Assembly (NCBI GenBank): GCA_002083775.1
Contig: MTEI01000010.1
Coordinates: 62,001 to 126,000 of the forward strand
Source of the DNA: Rhodoferax ferrireducens
GTDB lineage: Bacteria > Pseudomonadota > Gammaproteobacteria > Burkholderiales > Burkholderiaceae_C
Direction of reading: 5' to 3'
DNA length: 64,000 bases
Under the pieces are notes generated by a model. That model was not told the DNA's origin. It was given only the letters and a program-made list of their open reading frames with translations, and searched no databases. The position numbers and the translations under genes were made by a program. Below are positions 39,950 to 47,532 of this stretch, one piece after another (the stretch's first letter is position 1; each line of letters begins with the position of its first letter).

Positions 39950-40789
39950 ATGACTGCTGTGTCACCTATCCCGGTAAGCATCGAATTTTTCCCCCCCAAA
40001 ACGCCTGAAGGCGTGGACAAGCTGCGTGCCGTGCGCCAGCAGCTGTACGCGCTCCAGCCCGAATTCTGTTCGGTGACCTTTGGTGCCGGTGGCTCCACGC
40101 AAGAGGGCACCTTCAACACCGTGCGCGACATTCTGGCCGAGGGTGTGCCTGCGGCATCGCACCTGTCGTGCATTGGTGCCACCCGCGAAGGGGTACGCGG
40201 CCAGTTGGCCACCCTCAAAGCCATGGGCGTGCAGCGCCTCGTGGCCTTGCGCGGCGATTTACCCAGTGGTTACGGAGCCGGTGGCGAATTTCAATATGCC
40301 AGTGACCTGGTGGCTTTCATCCGCGCCGAGACGGGGGATGACTTTCACATTGAGGTGGCGGCCTACCCTGAAATCCACCCACAGGCCAAATCGCCCGAGA
40401 GCGACCTAAAAGCCTTTGCCGCCAAGGTGCGCGCCGGCGCCAACTCGGCCATCACCCAGTACTTTTACAACTCGGATGCCTACTTCCGGTTTGTCGAAGA
40501 CTGCGACGCGCTGGGCGTGCAAATACCGGTGGTGCCCGGCATCATGCCCATCACAAGTTCCACCCAACTGATGCGTTTCAGCGATGCCTGCGGTGCCGAA
40601 CTGCCGCGCTGGATCCGGCTGCGGCTGCAGGGCTTTGGCGACGACACCGCCAGCATCAAGGCCTTCGGCCTGGATGTGGTGACCGATCTGTGTGAACAGC
40701 TGCGCGCCGGTGGTGCGCCATCGCTGCATTTCTACACCATGAACCAGAGTGCGGCGGTGTTGGAGATTTGTGATCGGTTGGGGCTTTGA
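39950..40789 (+). CDS. metF: Methylenetetrahydrofolate reductase
   Basis: A 279-residue FAD enzyme making 5-methyl-THF, the methyl donor for methionine synthesis. IEFFPPKTPEG carries the catalytic Glu, VTFGAGGS and LRGDLPSG bind folate/FAD, and ITQYFYNSDAYFRFV is typical. It is downstream of ahcY-tlyA and closes the methyl cycle with AhcY. Possibly on the same riboswitch-controlled transcript. Confidence 0.96.
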   Translation: MTAVSPIPVSIEFFPPKTPEGVDKLRAVRQQLYALQPEFCSVTFGAGGSTQEGTFNTVRDILAEGVPAASHLSCIGATREGVRGQLATLKAMGVQRLVALRGDLPSGYGAGGEFQYASDLVAFIRAETGDDFHIEVAAYPEIHPQAKSPESDLKAFAAKVRAGANSAITQYFYNSDAYFRFVEDCDALGVQIPVVPGIMPITSSTQLMRFSDACGAELPRWIRLRLQGFGDDTASIKAFGLDVVTDLCEQLRAGGAPSLHFYTMNQSAAVLEICDRLGL

Positions 40790-40791
40790 TC

Positions 40792-40828
40792 TTGTTTTGA
40801 TAGCTGGTAGCCCTTTATTCATAAGTTC
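40792..40828 (+). repeat. Dispersed repeat (family A), truncated
   Basis: TTGTTTTGATAGCTGGTAGC followed by CCTTTATTCATAAG is the left half of family A; the right half is replaced by unrelated sequence leading into the AraC remnant. It begins right after the metF stop. Confidence 0.65.
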
Positions 40829-40851
40829 ACCGGGGTCAACTTACTGGACAC

Positions 40852-41209
40852 TCAAATTGTCGAGTTTTTATTGATATGGCTGGTCATCTTGTCACTTCGC
40901 AGGGTGCTCGGACTGTAGCCAAACCTCTTGCGAAACACCCAGCATAAATTGCTGGCATTGCCAATCCCGACCTCGTCAGCGATGCCTGCGAGGCTGTGGT
41001 TAGAGTTGAGCACACGCCAATGAACATGGTCCATTCGCATGGCTGTGCCGTACGATCTGGAAGAGACAGCACTGCCTGAATACAAAACCTGGACGCGCGC
41101 TGGCATCACTGGACAGTGCTGAAAGCAGCTTGTGCCCGTCTATCAACCGTTCTGTTTGATCGCATTCACCACATGCAAGAGCCGCAAACCCAAGGCTGGA
41201 ATACACCAA
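40852..41209 (-). pseudogene. AraC-family regulator remnant
   Basis: A C-terminal AraC helix-turn-helix is readable (SLAGIADEVGIGNASNLCW, then VFRKRFGYSPSTLRSD), but only about 85 residues of it. Upstream codons (GECDQTERLIDGHKLLSAL) sit in a different frame, so at least one frameshift separates the parts and the ligand-binding domain is absent. It is flanked by family A repeats on both sides. Non-functional as read. Confidence 0.65.
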
Positions 41210-41210
41210 A

Positions 41211-41265
41211 GTTAATAGCTGCTTACCCTTTACCAGAAAGGGCTAGAGCCTGTTTCGTTATAAAA
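41211..41265 (+). repeat. Dispersed repeat (family A), intergenic
   Basis: GTTAATAGCTGCTTACCCTT, then TACCAGAAAGGGCTAGAGCCTGTTTCGTTATAA. With the copy at 40792 it brackets the AraC remnant. The rest of the 40790-41362 gap holds only that remnant and the terminator. Confidence 0.8.
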
Positions 41266-41308
41266 AATTGGCAGGCCCAGATTAACTTGCTTTCTATCGC
41301 AGCGCCAA

Positions 41309-41337
41309 TAAAAAAAGCCCCGCGAGGGGCTTTTTTT
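41309..41337. terminator. Bidirectional rho-independent terminator
   Basis: AAAAAAAGCCCC-GCGA-GGGGCTTTTTTT, a symmetrical terminator just downstream of the minus-strand porin. It would also stop transcripts arriving from the metF side. Confidence 0.92.
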
Positions 41338-41362
41338 GAGTGGTCAAGGCGCGTGCCAGAAA

Positions 41363-42673
41363 TCAGAACCGATGGCGCATGCCCAACTGGATGGCGGTGG
41401 AGTTGGTGCCGGCAGATGCTGTTACGCCACCAATGTAACCGTTGCCGCCAGGTGCCACCTGACCACGGTCACCATTGTCATAGTGCACCAAGACCGCATT
41501 CAGGTCGGTACGCTTCGACAGCGAATAGGTGAAGGCCACGCCATAGGATGCCACGTCTGCGTCCGAAGCGCGCTGATCGTTGTAGCGGTTGTACGCTACT
41601 GCCACAGAGTGTGCGCCCATCATGTGTCTGTAGCCAATGTGGAACAGTGTCCCATCAACTTTGAAAGCGTTGCTGTAATTACGTTGGGCCAATGCGCCTG
41701 TTGCTGCCGCAATTGTTGCATTCATGCCAGGAATTGCTGGAACGGCAGTAAGCAGCCCGTTAGTGACAGCTGGCCCAATCACAGAGGCGCCAGCCGGGTT
41801 ATCGTCCGAAATCTTCGCCACCATTGTGCTCAATGTGTTGCCACTGAGATTCATGGATGCGCCAAGCACGGAGGTCGTCAGAGATTTTTCACCCAATTCG
41901 TTGTTGGCGGTGTTGTAGCCAAATCCAACAGAAAAGTCGCTTGTTTTATAGTTGCCATTGATACCAAGCATCCGACTCTTGGAGGTTGTGTCGGCTTCCC
42001 CCAGCGCATACATAACAGCACCAGACAGCCCATCTTTAACAAACCGATAGGCCAAAGCATTGGACTTGCGGATTTCCAGAGCTGCCGGAAAGGCAATGAT
42101 CTGGCCGGCTGACAAACCAGACTGTGTAGCCATGATGTCATATGTAGCGTTGGTCTCGAAAGCCGGCGTATATTGACGGCCGGCCAAAATAGCACCAAAC
42201 GGTGTTATCAAACCGACGAATGCTTGCCGATCAAAAGTGGCTTTGGCCAGATTGACACCCCATTGGCTCACCAAGATCGGCTGAACTGCGTCAATGATGC
42301 TCTGAGGTAGCCCAAGTGCTGCGGGTGTTGATAGGCGGTCTGACAACTGTGGGGAGCTAATAGGCGTGGTGCTGTTGCCACCCGTATCCAACTCCACCCG
42401 CGCTTCCAGCGTAAAAATCGCCTTGTACCCGCCGCCTAAATCCTCAGTACCCTTGATGCCCCAGCGCGAGCCTTCCATGATGCCGCTGGCCACCTGGGTG
42501 ACGCGGCCGGCTGCCAGACCGCTGGTGGAGGTGATGCCGATATCTGCCAGGCCGTAAAGTGTCACGCCTTCGCCGGTCTGGGCATGGGCCAAGCCTGCGC
42601 AGCACAGGGCACTGGCCAGGGCGATGGCGCGGGCGGTGCCGTGTTTGGATGAATTGTTCTTGGAATGTGCCAT
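41363..42673 (-). CDS. Gram-negative trimeric porin (large)
   Basis: A 436-residue outer-membrane general porin. Signal peptide KHGTARAIALASALCCAGLAHA, then QTGEGVTLYGLADIG, the first beta strand of this porin family. Alternating beta strands run to a C-terminal Phe (QLGMRHRF). The start ATG 42673 (MAHSKNN) puts the signal peptide in place; the longer frame adds 71 non-signal residues. It is longer than the other two porins here, with extra loop sequence. Substrate selectivity is unknown. Confidence 0.9.
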   Translation of the reverse strand: MAHSKNNSSKHGTARAIALASALCCAGLAHAQTGEGVTLYGLADIGITSTSGLAAGRVTQVASGIMEGSRWGIKGTEDLGGGYKAIFTLEARVELDTGGNSTTPISSPQLSDRLSTPAALGLPQSIIDAVQPILVSQWGVNLAKATFDRQAFVGLITPFGAILAGRQYTPAFETNATYDIMATQSGLSAGQIIAFPAALEIRKSNALAYRFVKDGLSGAVMYALGEADTTSKSRMLGINGNYKTSDFSVGFGYNTANNELGEKSLTTSVLGASMNLSGNTLSTMVAKISDDNPAGASVIGPAVTNGLLTAVPAIPGMNATIAAATGALAQRNYSNAFKVDGTLFHIGYRHMMGAHSVAVAYNRYNDQRASDADVASYGVAFTYSLSKRTDLNAVLVHYDNGDRGQVAPGGNGYIGGVTASAGTNSTAIQLGMRHRF

Positions 42674-42992
42674 GGTGGTTTGCTCTGGTTGATGAATAAA
42701 AGGACGATCGTGCAGTTTTGCGATATGTTGCACGCAATTGGCGCAATTTTTGCTGGGGTTTTCCCTGTTATGGTGCATCAGAGCCTTCGCATGTGTTTGC
42801 GCTAAATGCTTGATTTCAAACAAAAAAGCTGCGGGAACGCAGCAGTAGTTTGGCAGCCTTCTATATCGCTCAATTGTTGCAAACAAACGACAAAACAGGC
42901 TTCTTTACCTGCGCAATGCCGTTGAAACCTGCTGGTCAGGGCGTTTTCCTGTTCAGCGGTGGTTAAATCGAGTTCGCGATGTTTCATCCGCC

Positions 42993-43030
42993 CGTTTGAA
43001 AAGACTGAGTTGCAGTTTTCAAACGTTTTT
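42993..43030 (+). promoter_or_regulatory. Terminator-like hairpin in porin leader
   Basis: CGTTTGAAAA (42993-43002) and TTTTCAAACG (43016-43025) are perfect inverted arms followed by TTTTTG, about 25 bases before the porin ATG. It could be an attenuator or the 3' end of a short RNA. The rest of the 380-base gap between the two divergent porins shows no other clear signal. Confidence 0.5.
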
Positions 43031-43053
43031 GTTAATTTTTTGGAGTTTTTCAC

Positions 43054-44073
43054 ATGAAAAAAAGTCTGATTGCTTTGGCTGTGCTCGCAGCCTCTGGTGC
43101 TGCTATGGCTCAATCTTCCGTCACCCTGTACGGTATTGCTGACATCTGGTTTGGTAATGTCAAGACCGACGGTGCTGGTGGTACGTCAGTGACGCAGTTG
43201 ACCAGCGGCGGTGTGAGTACATCTGAGTGGGGCCTGAAGGGTTCTGAAGATATGGGTGGCGGTTTGAAGGCCAACTTTAAGCTTTCGCAGGCATATGCTC
43301 TGGACACTGGTGTCGCCACTTCTGGATTTAACCGTGAAGCTTGGGTTGGTTTGTCTGGCGGCTTCGGTGAAGTCAAGTTCGGTAAGGTCAGCAGTGCTTA
43401 CAACGACGTTGAGGGCGCTGCAGGCGCTGCCTTTGGCAGCGGTGCGCTTGGCCCGATCGCGAACGCTTTTGTGTCTGATGCCGAATACACTTCCAGGCCA
43501 GCTAACACAATGTACTACGCAACACCGTCTTTCGGCGGTTTCAATGCGATGGTGAGCTACAGCTTGGATGAGAAGCTTGCAGCTGTCGCTGCAAATTCTT
43601 TAACCGTTACCCCCGCAGTTGATGCTGGTGTAGAGATTGTGTCTTTGGGTGTTGCATATTCCGCAGGCCCGTTTTATGCAGGTTTGGGCTACCAAACAGA
43701 GGATGAAGTGGGTAGCACAGTTACAGCCAAGTACACTCAAGCTAATGTCACTTATGACTTGGGTGTAGCGAAATTGTTGGGTGCATATGGCAATGTGAAG
43801 AACACTGCTGGTCTCTCAGGTGATGACGCGTCTGAATGGCAAATCGGCGCAGATGTACCGCTTTCAAGTGCCTTCACGGTGTCGACGGGTTACGCCAAAA
43901 GCAAGCGCAGTTTTACCGTCGGTGCTGACGATAAGGTCACCGTTTTCTCAGTTGCTGGTGCGTACTCACTGTCCAAGCGCACAACAGCTTATGTCGGTTT
44001 TGCGACCAGCAAACTTGACTCCACTGACGTGAAGACTGACCGTTATGCCGTGGGCATCAAGCACACGTTCTAA
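43054..44073 (+). CDS. Gram-negative trimeric porin
   Basis: A 339-residue outer-membrane porin: signal peptide MKKSLIALAVLAASGAAMA, then QSSVTLYGIADIW. Strand patterns such as GLKGSEDMGGGLKANFKL and the terminal AVGIKHTF are typical. TTGGAG lies 8 bases before the ATG. Codon use (GGT, GCT, AAG-rich) is strongly biased, as in highly expressed genes. It is a close paralogue of the porin at 45281, with nearly identical signal peptides. Confidence 0.93.
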   Translation: MKKSLIALAVLAASGAAMAQSSVTLYGIADIWFGNVKTDGAGGTSVTQLTSGGVSTSEWGLKGSEDMGGGLKANFKLSQAYALDTGVATSGFNREAWVGLSGGFGEVKFGKVSSAYNDVEGAAGAAFGSGALGPIANAFVSDAEYTSRPANTMYYATPSFGGFNAMVSYSLDEKLAAVAANSLTVTPAVDAGVEIVSLGVAYSAGPFYAGLGYQTEDEVGSTVTAKYTQANVTYDLGVAKLLGAYGNVKNTAGLSGDDASEWQIGADVPLSSAFTVSTGYAKSKRSFTVGADDKVTVFSVAGAYSLSKRTTAYVGFATSKLDSTDVKTDRYAVGIKHTF

Positions 44074-44112
44074 TCTAACGCTGACGCAAGTCAGTTGAGG
44101 ATTAAAACCATC

Positions 44113-44144
44113 AACCCCATTCAGGCAACTGAGTGGGGTTTTTT
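44113..44144 (+). terminator. Rho-independent terminator of porin gene
   Basis: AACCCCATTCAG-GCAA-CTGAGTGGGGTT followed by TTTT, 40 bases after the porin stop. Confidence 0.9.
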
Positions 44145-44175
44145 AATGTCTGTGTTGATGTGGAGGTTAAATTAA

Positions 44176-44234
44176 AAAGCTATTTTTATAGTAGCTTTCA
44201 GTCCTTTAGATATAGGATCTGGAGGCTGATTTGA
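44176..44234 (+). repeat. Dispersed repeat (family A), diverged
   Basis: AAAAAGCTATTTTTATAGTA, then GCTTTCAGTCCTTTAGATATAGGATCTGGAGGCTGATTTGA. The left part is duplicated (two AGC motifs) and the AAGGGCT core is changed to AGGATCT. Confidence 0.6.
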
Positions 44235-44245
44235 TGCATGAGACA

Positions 44246-44276
44246 TGGGTGCCGGGTCGTAGCCCGGCATGACAAC
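44246..44276 (+). repeat. Dispersed palindromic repeat (family B), partial
   Basis: GGGTGCCGGGTCGTAGCCCG followed by GCATGACA. A second fragment with GGTCGGGTCCGGGC continues to about 44338. It lies between the porin terminator and two small minus-strand ORFs. Confidence 0.65.
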
Positions 44277-44336
44277 TGGGGCAGTGACAGCCGGAGCAGT
44301 GACATCCAGGGTCGGCGCTGTCAGGTCGGGTCCGGG

Positions 44337-44663
44337 CTACTCTGGATTGAACCGCGATTGATCAGGGCAGGTTTCAGGCTGCGTTGCCGCTGGCGATGTG
44401 ACAACCCGCAAGCGCGTCAGGCCGCATCTGTCCGCTACGCTTTCAACCTGTCGTGCCAGCGCAAGTGCATCCCGCAGATTCACACGCAACATGGCAACGT
44501 AGCCACCCAAGGCGCTGGTGGCGCGGTGTTCAATCTCATCAGCCGTGGTCAGCCCCAAACTGACCGGGCTGCGTAGTAAAAGTCGCTCTTCAAGTTGCCT
44601 GAAAAGCTCTTTCAAGCCCAGCGCCAGCGCCGTGCCGGTATGGAATAGGTGACGCTCTGGCAA
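44337..44663 (-). CDS. Hypothetical protein
   Basis: 108 residues with no family I recognise. The middle (TADEIEHRATSALGGYVAMLRV, then NLRDALALARQVES) looks helical and protein-like rather than random. The start is TTG at 44663, 4 bases after the stop of the neighbouring ORF, which suggests a coupled pair. The C-terminus (ETCPDQSRFNPE) runs into repeat sequence, so the original end may be lost. Confidence 0.4.
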   Translation of the reverse strand: MPERHLFHTGTALALGLKELFRQLEERLLLRSPVSLGLTTADEIEHRATSALGGYVAMLRVNLRDALALARQVESVADRCGLTRLRVVTSPAATQPETCPDQSRFNPE

Positions 44664-44667
44664 AGCT

Positions 44668-45060
44668 TCAATGTCCCTGCAACTGGTGGCTCAACATGTC
44701 GCGCAAACGCGGCAGGCTCAGAACCCAGCCCTTCCTGACGACATCACCTGCAGCCAGTCTTTCCGCCGGATGCGCGGCGAAATACCTTTCACTGGCCCGC
44801 ATCAGCGCGGTGGATTCGCTCGGGACGCGCGATTGCACCACCATCGCGGCGATCTGAAACACGTTGGTCTCGCGCTGATCCTGGGCTGCAGGCGCAATTT
44901 GCCGTGCAACAGTGATGCAGCGGGTTAACAGCGCGGCTTCGAGGTCTCGGGCAGTCACGCTGGCTCCAGTCAGTGACAACGATGGGGAAGCTGTCACTTT
45001 ACCCCGAAACAAGTCTGCGGCCACTTGTGCAGCCACCGGAGAAAAAATTCTGAATGTCAT
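44668..45060 (-). CDS. Hypothetical protein, start codon within family B repeat
   Basis: About 130 residues, unrecognised. A segment LTGASVTARDLEAALLTRC, then ITVARQIAPAAQ and ETNVFQIAAMVVQSRV suggest an alpha-helical protein. The ATG at 45060 lies inside a family B repeat (GTCATTGCGGG on the plus strand); a longer frame reaches 45186 through the repeat. It pairs with the following ORF by a 4-base gap. Could be a remnant of a larger gene. Confidence 0.4.
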   Translation of the reverse strand: MTFRIFSPVAAQVAADLFRGKVTASPSLSLTGASVTARDLEAALLTRCITVARQIAPAAQDQRETNVFQIAAMVVQSRVPSESTALMRASERYFAAHPAERLAAGDVVRKGWVLSLPRLRDMLSHQLQGH

Positions 45061-45091
45061 TGCGGGCCACGACCCGCAATCCATGCCTCCA
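45054..45091 (+). repeat. Dispersed palindromic repeat (family B)
   Basis: ATGTCATTGCGGGCcacgaCCCGCAATCC, one palindrome of the family B unit. It provides the start codon of the minus-strand ORF ending at 44668. Confidence 0.8.
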
Positions 45092-45280
45092 CAGCCCCCA
45101 AATGTCGCATTCTCGCCACGAATGCACCCTATTTGGGCGTGTTGAGGGTCTCTACGGGGGCAATTTGTCACAGTTGTCTGGTTCAATACAGGTTAACTTC
45201 CTTAGACAGGAGGTTGGCCCGGGGTTCTGAACCCTGCTTTGAGTTCCGGAGCCCTTTGTTTAACCCTGGAGAATTTTGAA

Positions 45281-46324
45281 ATGAAAAAATCGTTGATCGC
45301 ATTGGCCGTTTTGGCTGCTTCTGGTGCCGCTATGGCCCAATCTAGCGTGACTTTGTACGGTGTTGCTGACGTGTGGGTCGGCTCAATCAAGTCCGACACT
45401 GCGGGTGGTGCCAGCACGCGCACGACCTCTATGGTTTCTGGTGGTGTTTCCACTTCAGTTTGGGGCTTGAAGGGTTCTGAAGACCTCGGCGGTGGTTTGA
45501 AGGCTAACTTCCAGTTCGAACAAGGTGTCAACTTGGACACAGGTGTTGCAGCATCTGGTTTCGATCGTCAAGCTTGGGTTGGTCTCTCTGGCGGCTTCGG
45601 TGCAATTAAATTCGGTAAGACGGGCACTGCTTACGACAACGTTCAAGGCATGTCAGACGCGGTGTTTGACTCTGACTTGGCACCTGCCAACACTGCTGGC
45701 GCTGGTGTGTTCCGTACCACGGATACTGGCAAAAAAGCTAGCAACAACATTCACTACCAGTCACCAACTTTTGGCGGCTTCAGCGGTGCAGTGAGCTATT
45801 CATTGGATGAAAAGGTTGCAGCTGTAGTGGCTGATCCCGCAACCGTAACTGCGGCTATTCCTGCTGGAATTTCTTACACTTCCTTCAACTTGATTTACGC
45901 CGATGGCCCGCTGGCTGCTCAACTGGCTTATCAGAAAGACGATAAGGTTGGTGATCCTGACGCTCAAGCATCCACTCGTTTGGGCGCCTCTTATAACTTT
46001 GGTGTTGCCACCGCCAAGTTTATGTACGGCAAGCTGGATAACGTCGGCTACGTAGCTGACGCGAAAACAACTGAATGGCAAGTGGGTGTAGATGTTCCTT
46101 TGTCTGCTGCTTTGACTTTGTCGGGTAGCTATGCAAAATCGACTGACGATGCAACCGCAACTACCGTTGAAGAAGAACGCAGTGGTTACGGCTTGGCCTT
46201 GGCTTACTCGCTGTCCAAGCGTACAACTGTGTACGGTGGCTTCAAGATGGTTACAGACGACAACGGTGCGGCTGCTGATGTGGACACCGACGTCTTTGCA
46301 GTCGGTGTGAAGCACACGTTCTAA
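45281..46324 (+). CDS. Gram-negative trimeric porin
   Basis: A 347-residue outer-membrane porin with signal peptide MKKSLIALAVLAASGAAMA followed by QSSVTLYGVADVW, ending AVGVKHTF. It is strongly similar to the porin at 43054 in the first ~110 residues and last strands and more variable in the loops, a tandem duplication pattern. The ATG at 45281 has CTGGAG 9 bases before it. Codon bias indicates high expression. Confidence 0.93.
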   Translation: MKKSLIALAVLAASGAAMAQSSVTLYGVADVWVGSIKSDTAGGASTRTTSMVSGGVSTSVWGLKGSEDLGGGLKANFQFEQGVNLDTGVAASGFDRQAWVGLSGGFGAIKFGKTGTAYDNVQGMSDAVFDSDLAPANTAGAGVFRTTDTGKKASNNIHYQSPTFGGFSGAVSYSLDEKVAAVVADPATVTAAIPAGISYTSFNLIYADGPLAAQLAYQKDDKVGDPDAQASTRLGASYNFGVATAKFMYGKLDNVGYVADAKTTEWQVGVDVPLSAALTLSGSYAKSTDDATATTVEEERSGYGLALAYSLSKRTTVYGGFKMVTDDNGAAADVDTDVFAVGVKHTF

Positions 46325-46362
46325 TCCAACGCTGGCGTAAGCCAGTTGACGGTTAAACTTTT

Positions 46363-46393
46363 AAAACCCCGCCTGGGCAACTTGGCGGGGTTT
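46363..46393 (+). terminator. Rho-independent terminator of porin gene
   Basis: AAACCCCGCC-TGGGCAACTT-GGCGGGGTTT, 38 bases after the porin stop. The group II intron relic begins 6 bases later. Confidence 0.9.
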
Positions 46394-46398
46394 GTCAT

Positions 46399-46470
46399 GT
46401 GCGCCCAGTATGGGGCGCACACCTGCGGGTGTAAGTCCCGCTGCGAGTTGGTCACAGCGAGCAAAGTGTG
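46399..46470 (+). mobile_element. Group II intron 5' relic (class C-like)
   Basis: GTGCGCCCAGTATGGGGCGC opens the segment and continues ACACCTGCGGGTGTAAGTCCCGCTGCGAG, the conserved GUGCG 5' end and the GGGUGUAAGUCCC block of group II domain I. It starts directly behind a terminator hairpin, the preferred target of bacterial class C introns (established for that class). No reverse transcriptase frame follows; the element is cut short around 46470. Confidence 0.65.
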
Positions 46471-46472
46471 AG

Positions 46473-46495
46473 TAATTGGGGTCAGATTCCAATTA
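46473..46495. repeat. Small palindrome TAATTGG/CCAATTA
   Basis: TAATTGGGGTCAGATTCC followed by AATTA. GGGGTCAGA with flanking inverted arms resembles ends of short mobile or REP-like elements. It marks the truncation point of the intron relic. Confidence 0.4.
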
Positions 46496-46499
46496 GTTT

Positions 46500-46545
46500 A
46501 AATGAAATATGCCGCTAGCCCTTTCGAATAAAGACCAATTAGATC
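46500..46545 (+). repeat. Dispersed repeat (family A), degenerate
   Basis: AAATATGCCGCTAGCCCTTT followed by CGAATAAAGACCAATTAGA keeps only the left core. It lies in the 46325-46797 gap, which otherwise holds the intron relic and a family B copy. Confidence 0.45.
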
Positions 46546-46601
46546 TCTATTGGATAGCAGATTTGGATTGTTGGCTAGGTTCTGTTTGTGCATGGTGCCG
46601 G

Positions 46602-46638
46602 GGACGGGAATCGATCCCGGATCAAGCACGGGATGACA
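46602..46638 (+). repeat. Dispersed palindromic repeat (family B), partial
   Basis: GACGGGAATCGATCCCGGATC, then AAGCACGGGATGACAGA retains the GGGA/TCCC arms and the terminal GGGATGAC. Confidence 0.65.
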
Positions 46639-46797
46639 GAGCCAGGGAGTACCCGGCCAGGTTTCAAGACATGTCGCCTGATGCTGTGCTAGCGCATGCC
46701 AACAAATAGCAGTTTTCTGTCGTCGCTGAGTTGAACCAGTTACTGCTCCTGATCCGGTGTGCCGGTCTAGAACCTCCCATATTTCAGAGTTGTAGTC

Positions 46798-47025
46798 ATG
46801 CACCATCGCCACCTCAACCACCAGCGTTTCACGCTCGCCGCCATCGACGACGTGATCTCCCGTGGGCGTTGGCGGGACTGGGCTGAGCTATGGCGCGCCG
46901 TTATTCAGGACCAGATGTTGCTGGAAAACGTTGTGCGCATCTGCCGCGCGCATGTTTCTGACCCCTACGCCCAGCGTTATCACTTCTGGATGCACTATGC
47001 CGATGAACGCCGCGCCGCTTCCTGA
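46798..47025 (+). CDS. Small protein preceding AbiEii-like relic
   Basis: A 75-residue protein (MHHRHLNHQRFTLAAIDDVI, then SRGRWRDWAELWRAV...YAQRYHFWMHYADE). I have no named domain for it, but its position directly before an AbiEii-type nucleotidyltransferase frame suggests the first gene of a toxin-antitoxin or phage-defence pair. The start lacks a strong ribosome site. It appears intact, unlike its partner. Confidence 0.55.
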   Translation: MHHRHLNHQRFTLAAIDDVISRGRWRDWAELWRAVIQDQMLLENVVRICRAHVSDPYAQRYHFWMHYADERRAAS

Positions 47026-47038
47026 TTGAGAGCTTGTC

Positions 47039-47389
47039 CTGTCGGCTGCTGCGAGGTTACAACGCATCTTGCCTGATGCTGTGCTGCTGGGGGACACTGC
47101 CTCGGCGATTCATGCCGGGCATCGTTTCTCGCGGGATGCTGACCCTATTCTGACCGATCTTCGCAGTCGATTTGATCATGTGTTGGCGCAACTTGAATCC
47201 GTGGCTGGCTGGAAAACTGCACGTGTGCAACGCCCGGTTCAAATACTTGGTAGGAGGCTTGAAAGTCTGGCACCTATGCCCAATGATGCAAGTTGCGTCA
47301 AGATGCGCCTAGGGCTGGCCTATGTGGTGCTGCACGGCGCTGGCGGGGTCCTGGCGGTCTATCGGGTGCGCCCGGATAACTTGCACTGA
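47039..47389 (+). pseudogene. AbiEii/AbiGii-type nucleotidyltransferase fragment
   Basis: LLGDTASAIHAGHRFSRDAD, then DLRSRFDHVLAQLESVAGW and RPVQILGR match the N-terminal half of AbiEii-like toxins. The usual GGTA motif reads GDTA, there is no clear start codon (open from about 47030), and the sequence loses similarity after QILGR, ending ~45 residues later. The C-terminal half of the family is missing. Interpreted as a decayed toxin gene. Confidence 0.6.
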
Positions 47390-47487
47390 GAGCGCTCAAA
47401 CGCTGGCCTGAGAGCCTTGAATCATGAGCCGTGCGGTACAAAACCCGGTACTGATGGCTACGCAGTGGCTACACAGAGCCGAAAGAG

Positions 47488-47521
47488 AAAAAGCCCAGTA
47501 TCGTTTAAATAGCGGGCTTTG
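47488..47521 (-). terminator. Terminator downstream of tRNA-Phe
   Basis: On the minus strand AAAGCCCGCTATTTAAACG continues ATACTGGGCTTTTTCTCTTT: a GCCC/GGGC stem extended by A/T pairs with a T-rich tail, 11 bases after the tRNA 3' end. Confidence 0.65.
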
Positions 47522-47532
47522 CCTTGTTTACT

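Noticed and set aside
45160..45200. TTGTCA ... AATACA as promoter of the second tandem porin
   Set aside because: Spacing is about 14 bases and the -10 is weak; a promoter must exist here but this assignment is not supported.
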